DNA of 12,772 nt from Gemmatimonadota bacterium. GTDB taxonomy: Bacteria > Gemmatimonadota > Gemmatimonadetes > Longimicrobiales > RSA9. Positions 1-6,620 of the stretch are shown here, piece after piece. Location of the stretch: positions 1 through 12,772 of the forward strand of contig JACQPS010000291.1 in assembly GCA_016207445.1 (NCBI GenBank), written 5' to 3'. The notes beneath the pieces were generated by a model that worked only from the letters and a program-made list of their open reading frames with translations, did no database searches and had not been told where the DNA came from. The translations under genes and the position numbers were made by a program. How positions within the stretch are numbered: position 1 is the first letter of the stretch; the number at the start of each line of letters is the position of its first letter.

Positions 1-632
1 CCTCGCGTATGCGTGGCGCCGGTGCGTGGCGGCGGCCGCCTCGCAGGCAGACCCGCCGGAAGCGACAGGCCCATCGGGGTCTAACCCGCCGGCGACAGGA
101 AAGTTTCCGGGAAACGGGCCCGGAGCCGGCGGATCACCTCCCGAGCTCCGGCGACTCCGTCTAGACCTTGAGGTTCCGGACCTGCTCGTAACAGCACCCA
201 GCAGTCTGCAAACACGGTGCCCAAGCAGAGGAAAAGCTCGCTCACTGGGTGCCCCTATCACCCTGCATACCCGCGCTCGCCTGGTGTCCCCGCCGCGCAA
301 GGCTGGTGAGCGGCAGTGCGGCTGGCGTTACCCTGACGGGACGCGACTTTGGCGCGCGACGGCCACGGCCTGACAGTCTAGTTCTTCTCCAGTCGCAATG
401 GCACGGAGCCTTCGCGGGCGGGCGAATCCAGTGGGGGCAATACGTGTCCGCTCGGGCAGGCAATGAGCCGCGTGCCTCGGAGAGAACCATGTTCGCCGCC
501 TCCTCAACCACCGATGGCTGTGCCGCAGGGCTGTGACAGCATCAGATCTGATTTCTACTGTCTCCTGCACTTCGCATCAGCGGACGCAAGCGACCAGTAG
601 CCTGCACAAATGGGCCGGAGACCGGCAGTAAC
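1..632. other. Region without a supportable gene
   Basis: No open frame here resembles a protein I recognise. The longest open stretches (about 80 to 120 codons on either strand) give arginine-, proline- and alanine-rich translations with no domain, signal peptide or convincing ribosome binding site. I saw no tRNA T-loop signature, no ribosomal RNA and no CRISPR-like repeat. The first 240 bases are GC-rich; the part nearest the thymidylate kinase drops to about 52% GC in the one 60-base line I counted (541-600). Only small structures are present: a 5-bp hairpin at 614-626 and an imperfect short direct repeat at 51-69 and 84-99. It may be the spacer after the last gene of the minus-strand cluster, or decayed sequence. 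Confidence 0.6.
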
Positions 633-1397
633 TCAACCCTCCTGATGCTCCGCAATCTCAACCTCTGACAGAGGATCAGTACCAGAAATGAGCGCGAGTT
701 GCTCTTGCGTAGCACTAGCCGAGCGGCTCTGCTGCTCTGAGGCCGCTTTGAAAAACTGCTTTAGCCTTTCTACTACTGCACCATGGACCTCGGCGGCAGG
801 CTTGTTGCCGTCCACCAGTTCGATGCGCTCGCCATTCACCTGAAGTTGCCGGATGCATTCATGGTAGTTCTTTCCAACTTTCTCCAGCGTCGACAGATCT
901 TCATACAGCTCAACGTGCCAGCGCTGTGTCTGCATCCGCTTCACGCAGATGCGAGGGGGAACGTCAAGAAAAACCGTCAGGTCAGGCCGAAGCGCATCTC
1001 TATTGATCTCCCGAATCCAAGAATAGTCCAGTGTTATCGATTGATATGCGAGCGAGGACAAGTAAAATCGGTCAGCAACGACCGTAACTCCGTCCCTTAG
1101 CTTTGGAATTATCTCATTGTAAAGATGATCCGCGCGATCAGCGGCGAACCACAATGCCATTGTAATCGGATCTATGGGCCTATGGTCCTTCTTGTCACCA
1201 GGCGAGGTAAGACGATGGGAGAGAGCTAGTTTTAACATCGCACCAACAGGGCCGTCTGTTGGCTCCTTAGTATAGTAGGCGGGCTGATTACGCTTATCTT
1301 GAAGCCACTTGACGAGAAGTTGGGCCTGGGTTGTCTGCCCGGATCCATCAAGACCTTCAAGAACAATGAATCTTCCGGGGTACCTGTTTGAGGTCAT
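633..1397 (-). CDS. tmk: Thymidylate kinase-like protein with altered Walker A
   Basis: Predicted dTMP kinase (ATP + dTMP to ADP + dTDP), a cytoplasmic step of dTTP synthesis. The 254-residue product shows the family layout: a P-loop at residues 15-23 (GLDGSGQTT), EPTDGPVG at 45-52, the nucleotide-binding stretch FAADRADH at 84-91, the DRFYLSSLAYQS motif at 109-120, and a lid-like region near 150-180. The P-loop lysine of the family is glutamine here (Q21, codon CAG), so normal ATP handling is uncertain. Typical family members have about 205-215 residues; this one carries roughly 40 extra at the C terminus, rich in Ser, Gln and Glu. GC is far lower than in neighbouring genes (45% and 52% in two 60-base lines). 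The ATG is preceded by GAGAAGG at short spacing. It lies 100 nt after ino1, so it could have its own promoter. It may be a divergent paralogue or transferred gene; kinase family is fairly sure, substrate less so. Confidence 0.82.
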   Translation of the reverse strand: MTSNRYPGRFIVLEGLDGSGQTTQAQLLVKWLQDKRNQPAYYTKEPTDGPVGAMLKLALSHRLTSPGDKKDHRPIDPITMALWFAADRADHLYNEIIPKLRDGVTVVADRFYLSSLAYQSITLDYSWIREINRDALRPDLTVFLDVPPRICVKRMQTQRWHVELYEDLSTLEKVGKNYHECIRQLQVNGERIELVDGNKPAAEVHGAVVERLKQFFKAASEQQSRSASATQEQLALISGTDPLSEVEIAEHQEG

Positions 1398-1497
1398 GGC
1401 CTTCTCGTTAATAGCTCGTGAAGCACGAACGATGCCCTAATACGACACTGAGGTTCTGAGCACCAGAATAGGAAAATGCGCCACCGTGGATTACGGG
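1398..1497 (-). other. Spacer between ino1 and the thymidylate kinase gene
   Basis: These 100 nt mark the drop from high to lower GC. No strong terminator follows ino1: there are two 5-bp hairpins (1416-1428 and 1454-1468) without T-tracts. An AT-containing stretch, GTATTA on the minus strand near 1438-1443, could be a weak -10 element, but I see no matching -35 box. Confidence 0.45.
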
Positions 1498-2817
1498 TTA
1501 TTCGTAATACTCCAACCCCAGATGCGTGATCTGCTCCTCCCCCATCAGATGCCGAAGCGTGTTCTTCAGCTTCATCTGCTGGATGAAGAGATCGTGCTCG
1601 GGGTAGAGCTCGGGTGCGGTCATCGGGCTCTTGAAGTAGAACGAGAGCCACTCCTGAACCCCGCCCAGGTGCGCGCGCTGCGCCAGGTCCAGGAACAGCG
1701 CCAGGTCGAGCACGATCGGCGCGGCCAGAATCGAATCCCGGCAGAGGAAATCGACCTTGATCTGCATCGCGTAGCCGAGCCAGCCGAAGATGTCGAGGTT
1801 GTCCCACCCCTCCTTGTTGTCGCCGCGTGGCGGATAATAGTTGATGCGCACCTTGTGGTAGACCTCGCCATACAGGTCCCGGTGCAGCCCGGGCTGCAGG
1901 ATGTACTCGAGCACGCCGAGCTTCGACTCCTCCTTCGTGCGGAAGTTCGCCGGATCGTCCAGCACGGCGCCGTCGCGGTTGCCCAGGATATTCGTGCTGA
2001 ACCAGCCGCGTAGGCCCAGCATGCGCGCCTTCAGGCCCGGCGCGATGATGGTCTTCATCAGCGTCTGGCCCGTCTTGAAGTCCTTGCCCGCGATCGGCAC
2101 AGCCCGGTCGCGCGCGAGCTGCTGCAGCGCCGGAATGTCGACCGTCAGGTTCGGCGCGCCGTTGGCGAACGGCACGCCCTCCATGATCGAGGCCCAGGCG
2201 TACAGCATGGAGGGCGCGATGGCCGGGTCGCTCTCCTCCATCGCCTTCTCGAACGCGGCGAGGGTCTGGTGCGCCGGCGTCGGCTGCAGGTACGCCTCGG
2301 TCGACGCGCACCAGATCATGACCATGCGGTGACAGTCGTGCTCCGCTCGGAAGCGGCGGATGTCGTCGCGCAACCCCTCGGCCAGGTCGCGCTTGGTGCG
2401 GGCTCGTCGCACGTTCGTGCCCTGGATCCGGCTCACGTACTGCGGGTCGAAGACCGCGGGCATCGGCTGGAGTGCGTGCAGGAAATCGGCAATCGGCTCC
2501 AGGTCGCGCGCCTCGAGCACGCCCGCCTGCCGCGCACTCTCGTACGCGTCGTCGGGAATCGGATCCCACGCACCGAAGGTGAGCTGGTCCAGCGTGGCGA
2601 GAGGAACGAACTCGTGGATGCGCGGCTGCCGGCCCTCCGTGCGCGGGCCCAACCGAATGTGCCCGAGTTGCGTCAACGAGCCGATCGGCTTGCCGAGCCC
2701 GCGGCGCACCAGCTCGACGCCGGCGACGAAGGTCGTGGCCACGGCGCCGAGTCCCGGCAGGAGCACTCCCAGCCGGCCCTCGGCGGGTGCGATCGTCCGT
2801 GCTTTACGAGCGGTCAC
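1498..2817 (-). CDS. ino1: Inositol-3-phosphate synthase (MIPS)
   Basis: NAD-dependent 1L-myo-inositol-1-phosphate synthase, converting glucose-6-phosphate to inositol-3-phosphate (the same compound as L-inositol-1-phosphate), the committed step of inositol synthesis in the cytoplasm. The 439-residue product has an N-terminal Rossmann motif GLGAVATT at 22-29. Core motifs include GKDFKTGQT at 244-252 with the expected lysines, NILGNRDG ending at 283, GDNKEGWDNLDIFGW at 332-346 and KVDFLCRDSILAAP at 354-367. An upstream ATG at 2880 would add 21 Arg-rich residues and lie deep in the preceding gene. I chose the GTG at 2817 because GAGGAGGG sits just before it in the mRNA. This start overlaps the end of the phosphatidyltransferase gene by 14 nt, so the two are probably translationally coupled. 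The context says the inositol phosphate is meant for a membrane lipid. Confidence 0.95.
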   Translation of the reverse strand: MTARKARTIAPAEGRLGVLLPGLGAVATTFVAGVELVRRGLGKPIGSLTQLGHIRLGPRTEGRQPRIHEFVPLATLDQLTFGAWDPIPDDAYESARQAGVLEARDLEPIADFLHALQPMPAVFDPQYVSRIQGTNVRRARTKRDLAEGLRDDIRRFRAEHDCHRMVMIWCASTEAYLQPTPAHQTLAAFEKAMEESDPAIAPSMLYAWASIMEGVPFANGAPNLTVDIPALQQLARDRAVPIAGKDFKTGQTLMKTIIAPGLKARMLGLRGWFSTNILGNRDGAVLDDPANFRTKEESKLGVLEYILQPGLHRDLYGEVYHKVRINYYPPRGDNKEGWDNLDIFGWLGYAMQIKVDFLCRDSILAAPIVLDLALFLDLAQRAHLGGVQEWLSFYFKSPMTAPELYPEHDLFIQQMKLKNTLRHLMGEEQITHLGLEYYE

Positions 2818-3505
2818 TGCCCTCCTCGTCCGTGACGGTTCCCACCGGGGCCAGTGCCTCGAGCGGCACGCCCCGCGCATGGCGGTGGACCCAGATGATG
2901 CGCTGGAACGCGGTCAGGTTGGTCAGGACAGCCAGCAGAAAGATGACGACCTTCAGCGGATCGATCGTCACGCCAGCCAGCACGAGGCCCTTCCAGGCTT
3001 CGCCGAAGAAGAGCGATGCGCCGCCGATCAGCACCACCCGCTCGGCGCGCGGCATGAGTCCGACACGGCAGTCCAGCCCCAGGGCCTCCGCCCGCGCCCG
3101 AGTATAGCTGATCATGAGAGACCCCGCCATGGCCAGCATGATCAGGTAGATCATGCCCACGTCGCCGAGTTCCAGGCGGTAATCGTTGTAGAGCGAGAGG
3201 ATCCCGAAGTAGACAGCGATTTCGCTGATGCGGTCCAGCGTCGAATCGTAGAAGGCGCCGAACTTGCTGCCCAACCGCGTCAGCCGCGCGATGCGGCCGT
3301 CCAGGATGTCGAACACGCCGCCCAGCAGGATGAGCGCGCCCGCGAGCCGCACGTGGTGTTGATGGAAGGCGAAGGCCGAGCTGACCGTCACGAAGAAGCC
3401 GACCGTGGTCAGCAGGTTGGGGTGTACGCGATGGTGGGTGAGCCAATCCGTGATCGGGCGGAGCACCCGGTAGGCCGCTTCGCGCAGCGATTCCAAGCTC
3501 GGCAT
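2804..3505 (-). CDS. CDP-alcohol phosphatidyltransferase, likely phosphatidylinositol-phosphate synthase
   Basis: Integral membrane enzyme that displaces CMP from a CDP-linked lipid with an alcohol phosphate. The 233-residue product contains the complete family signature: D66xxDGxxAR ending at 74, then G83, D87 and D91, the metal and CDP-binding residues. Hydrophobic segments at about 31-48, 53-65, 93-106, 116-131, 156-166 and 184-194 fit the usual six-helix fold. A basic stretch YTRARAE plus MPRAER around 133-155 resembles the acceptor-binding side of phosphatidylinositol-phosphate synthases. The family also makes phosphatidylglycerol-phosphate and phosphatidylserine, and residues alone do not settle the acceptor. 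The 14-nt overlap with an inositol-phosphate synthase gene argues for inositol-1-phosphate. A GAAGG motif precedes the ATG, and the gap from the YlbF-like gene is 10 nt. The family is certain; the substrate is inferred. Confidence 0.9.
   Translation of the reverse strand: MPSLESLREAAYRVLRPITDWLTHHRVHPNLLTTVGFFVTVSSAFAFHQHHVRLAGALILLGGVFDILDGRIARLTRLGSKFGAFYDSTLDRISEIAVYFGILSLYNDYRLELGDVGMIYLIMLAMAGSLMISYTRARAEALGLDCRVGLMPRAERVVLIGGASLFFGEAWKGLVLAGVTIDPLKVVIFLLAVLTNLTAFQRIIWVHRHARGVPLEALAPVGTVTDEEGSDRS
2818..2832 (-). promoter_or_regulatory. Ribosome binding site of ino1
   Basis: On the minus strand the bases before the GTG at 2817 read GACGAGGAGGGCA, a strong Shine-Dalgarno sequence a few bases upstream. 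It lies inside the last codons of the phosphatidyltransferase gene. It decides the start in favour of this GTG over the longer ATG frame. Confidence 0.75.
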
Positions 3506-3515
3506 CGAACCGCCT

Positions 3516-3878
3516 TCAGGAGGGAAGGATGATCCTCGAACGTGCGCCCGCCTCCATCCCCTGCGCCATTTCGTCGTTCACCCGGCCCAACACCCGCTCG
3601 AAGTTGGCCTGCGCCGCGACCAGCGCCTGGTAAACGGGACTCGCCTGTAGCTCGCTGAAAGCGCGCTCGTAATCGGCGCGCAGCTCCTCGCCGGGCCGCT
3701 CGCCCCGCTCCAGCGAACCTGCAAGCTGGTTCTCCAGCTCGCCCAGCCGCCGCAGCAGCGTGTTCAGCGCCCGGTCGTTCGCCAACCCGAGTTTCGCTCG
3801 GTCCAGCGCCTGGTACTCCGACGTCTGCCCCAGGAGCCGCCCGAGCTCGCGCGCTTTTTCTGCGATCGTGTCCAGCAT
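3516..3878 (-). CDS. YlbF/YmcA-family protein
   Basis: A 120-residue, mostly helical cytoplasmic protein of the YlbF/YmcA (DUF964) family. The N-terminal pattern IAEKARELGRLLGQTSEYQALDRA with a later segment SPVYQALVAAQANFERVL matches this family as I know it. In Bacillus subtilis YlbF and YmcA form a complex with YaaT that affects RNase Y-dependent RNA maturation, competence and biofilms; no such role is shown for this protein. A TTG at 3905 would extend it by nine residues but has no ribosome binding site. The ATG at 3878 has AAGGTGA at good spacing, so I used it. The gene sits 57 nt after prmC and 10 nt before the phosphatidyltransferase, probably in the same transcript. Family membership is fairly secure; function here is open. 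Confidence 0.82.
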   Translation of the reverse strand: MLDTIAEKARELGRLLGQTSEYQALDRAKLGLANDRALNTLLRRLGELENQLAGSLERGERPGEELRADYERAFSELQASPVYQALVAAQANFERVLGRVNDEMAQGMEAGARSRIILPS

Positions 3879-3935
3879 GGTCACCTTTTTGCCTTTGCTT
3901 CGCAAGGGGTTGGCGACGCGCCGAACCCGGGCCTT

Positions 3936-4918
3936 TCACGCCGCGGAGGCCCGAGCCTCCGCCAGCACGATCCGGTCTCGCCCCGCCAGGTCCTGCACTA
4001 CGCGCACGTCCGGGTATCCGCTCTGCCGCAAGAGCGCAGCCACGTCGGTCGCCTGGCCCAGCCCCACCTCGAGCGCGAGCAGACCACGGCCGGCCAGATG
4101 CTGGGCCGCACCAGCCACGAGTCCGTGCAGCACCGCCCTGCCCTCCTCGGCCGCGAAGAGCGCGACCGCCGGCTCCCAGTCGCGCACCTCGGCCGCCAGC
4201 TCGTCACGCTCGCGCTCGGCCACGTACGGAGGATTCGAGACGACGACGTCGAACCGCTCGTTCTTCGCGACGGGATCCCACAGCGGCCCGCGCCGGAGCT
4301 CCAGTCGATCGCGCACGCCGACGCGGCGCGCGTTCTCCTCCGCCACGGCCAGGGCAGCGCCGGACACGTCCGTCGCTACGACGTGCCGGAACGCCCCTTC
4401 CTTCAACAGGCTGAGCGCGATCGCACCCGAGCCCGTGCCGATGTCGAGCGCGGTGAGTCCCGGGCCCGAAGTCGCCGTGTCGGCCCGTCCGGCCTCGCGA
4501 GGCCGACGCCAGGAAGCGGCGGGCCCTCCACGCGCGACGGCGCTGCCGCCGCGTCGCCGTGTCGCCGCGTCAAGCCGTTGCCGCGCCCACGCCAGCACTG
4601 CCCCCACCAGCACCTCGGTCTCGGGCCGTGGGATGAGTACGCGCGGGTCCACGCGCAGCACGAGCTCGCGGAAGTGCACGACGCCCGCGATGTATTGCAG
4701 CGGCTCGCGGCCCAGGCGCCGCCGCAGCGCCGCCTGGAAGGCGTCGACCTGCGCGCGTTCGAGCGGCCGCTCCGGTTGCAGCTGGAATTCGAGCCTGGGG
4801 ACGCCGATTGCAGCGGCCAGCAGCAGTTCGGCCTCGAGCCGGGCGTCTTCGATGCCCGCAGCCGCGAGTCGGCGTTGGGCTTCGCGCAGCAGCGCCCGGG
4901 GAGATGGCGCCTCCCCGC

Positions 4919-4922
<4 letters not shown>
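3936..4922 (-). CDS. prmC: Release factor glutamine methyltransferase PrmC (HemK)
   Basis: S-adenosylmethionine-dependent N5-glutamine methyltransferase that modifies the Gln of the GGQ motif in release factors RF1 and RF2, in the cytoplasm. The 328-residue product has the helical N-terminal domain (1-90), the linker motif IPRPETE at 97-103, the SAM-binding GTGSGAIALSL at 162-172, and the catalytic NPPY at 230-233. Usual length is about 280 residues. The excess is an Arg/Gly/Ala-rich insert at about 114-155, between the N-terminal domain and the catalytic domain, encoded by repeat-like DNA. The start is a GTG that overlaps the prfA stop by 4 nt (GTGA), with AGGCGG upstream. prfA encodes its substrate, so the pairing is functional and common in bacteria. 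Confidence 0.96.
4490..4571. repeat. Palindrome and octamer tandem repeat inside prmC
   Basis: Positions 4490-4505 are a perfect 16-bp palindrome, CGGCCTCGCGAGGCCG. Positions 4548-4571 are three tandem 8-nt units on the plus strand: GCCGCGTC, GCCGTGTC, GCCGCGTC. The 12-mer GTCGCCGTGTCG occurs at 4471-4482 and again at 4553-4564, 82 bp apart. All of this encodes the non-conserved insert of PrmC (about residues 114-155), and the reading frame stays open through it. Confidence 0.8.
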
Positions 4923-5998
<1,076 letters not shown>

Positions 5999-6025
5999 GC
6001 TCCGTCCGTATCCTTCGATCTGCGA

Positions 6026-6055
6026 GGGATCAGGGGCCGGGGGTCAGGGATCAGC
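6026..6055 (-). repeat. Left arm of heptad inverted repeat
   Basis: On the plus strand 6026-6053 is four 7-nt units in phase: GGGATCA, GGGGCCG, GGGGTCA, GGGATCA. The second has diverged. It is the inverted partner of 6128-6160. The arm lies in the leader of prfA, ending about 28 nt before its ATG. In minus-strand RNA the two arms can pair, with 16 perfectly matched bases at the loop side. Confidence 0.85.
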
Positions 6056-6127
6056 GAAGAGAGCGAGCTGCGTGTCCGTACCACGTTGCAGCCCCATGCA
6101 CCGAGGCGCGTCTGGCCCGCGAGTTAG

Positions 6128-6160
6128 GCTGATCCCTGACCCCTGATCCCTGACCCCTGA
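6128..6160 (-). repeat. Right arm of heptad inverted repeat
   Basis: On the plus strand 6130-6160 is TGATCCC, TGACCCC, TGATCCC, TGACCCC, TGA: four and a half units of the heptamer TGAYCCC. It pairs with 6026-6055 across 72 nt (6056-6127), and the loop shows no gene. The arm begins 8 nt beyond the rpmE terminator stem. Such simple heptads are often dispersed in bacterial genomes; whether this one is dispersed cannot be seen from one window. Confidence 0.85.
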
Positions 6161-6190
6161 AAGCCGAAAGAGCCGGGCGGCCCCGGCTCT
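6160..6190 (-). terminator. Probable intrinsic terminator of rpmE
   Basis: Starting 7 nt after the rpmE stop codon, minus-strand RNA can form a perfect 9-bp stem, AGAGCCGGG pairing with CCCGGCTCT around a GCCG loop (6169-6190). It is followed by TTCGGCTTT. The tail is only moderately T-rich, so termination could be partial and allow read-through into prfA. Confidence 0.65.
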
Positions 6191-6197
6191 CTCTCGT

Positions 6198-6515
<318 letters not shown>

Positions 6516-6538
6516 GCCGTCGCCCCCCACCAAAAGTA

Positions 6539-6555
6539 AGGCCCGTTCCGGGCCT
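6539..6555 (-). promoter_or_regulatory. Hairpin between lnt and rpmE (terminator or leader)
   Basis: A perfect 7-bp stem, AGGCCCG with CGGGCCT around a 3-nt loop, is followed on the minus strand by TACTTTTG. This shape could end the lnt transcript. It also lies downstream of the predicted rpmE promoter, so any transcript from that promoter would carry the hairpin about 7 nt from its 5' end and 24 nt before the ATG. It could therefore be an attenuator or a 5' stabilising hairpin instead. The sequence alone does not decide. Confidence 0.6.
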
Positions 6556-6568
6556 CTCTAACCTGTAT

Positions 6569-6597
6569 AAAATAGCGGAGCGGAGCCCTTGCATCAA
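6569..6597 (-). promoter_or_regulatory. Predicted sigma70-type promoter of rpmE
   Basis: On the minus strand TTGATG (6597-6592) is separated by exactly 17 nt from TATTTT (6574-6569), each matching four of six consensus bases. It is an AT-rich patch in a GC-rich gap just after lnt. Transcription would start near 6562, about 47 nt before the rpmE ATG. Confidence 0.55.
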
Positions 6598-6620
6598 CCC
6601 GTGCCCGCGACGCGGATCGC

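Noticed and set aside
51..99. Imperfect direct repeat (ACCCGCCGG followed by CGACAGG, 51-69 and 84-99)
   Set aside because: Two copies differing by 3 nt in GC-rich sequence, with no array continuing. Too weak to call an att site or CRISPR.
26..373. 115-codon plus-strand open frame at the window start
   Set aside because: Pro/Gly/Ala/Arg-rich translation without domain, signal or ribosome binding site. Overlapping frames of similar length are open on both strands, as expected by chance at high GC.
242..570. Short minus- and plus-strand open frames of 80-95 codons
   Set aside because: They overlap each other in several frames and show no recognisable motif. GC composition explains them.
614..626. 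GCCGG-AGA-CCGGC hairpin after the kinase gene as a terminator
   Set aside because: Only 5 bp and no T-tract follows on the minus strand.
1394..2569. 391-codon minus-strand frame inside ino1
   Set aside because: Arg/Ala/Gly-rich out-of-frame reading of ino1, which has all inositol-3-phosphate synthase motifs in its own frame.
3879..3905. TTG start of the YlbF-family gene at 3905
   Set aside because: No Shine-Dalgarno upstream, whereas the ATG at 3878 has AAGGTGA at good spacing.
3892..3907. Hairpin CCTTTGC-TTC-GCAAGG between prmC and the YlbF-family gene
   Set aside because: One bulge and no T-run on the minus strand, so not a credible terminator.
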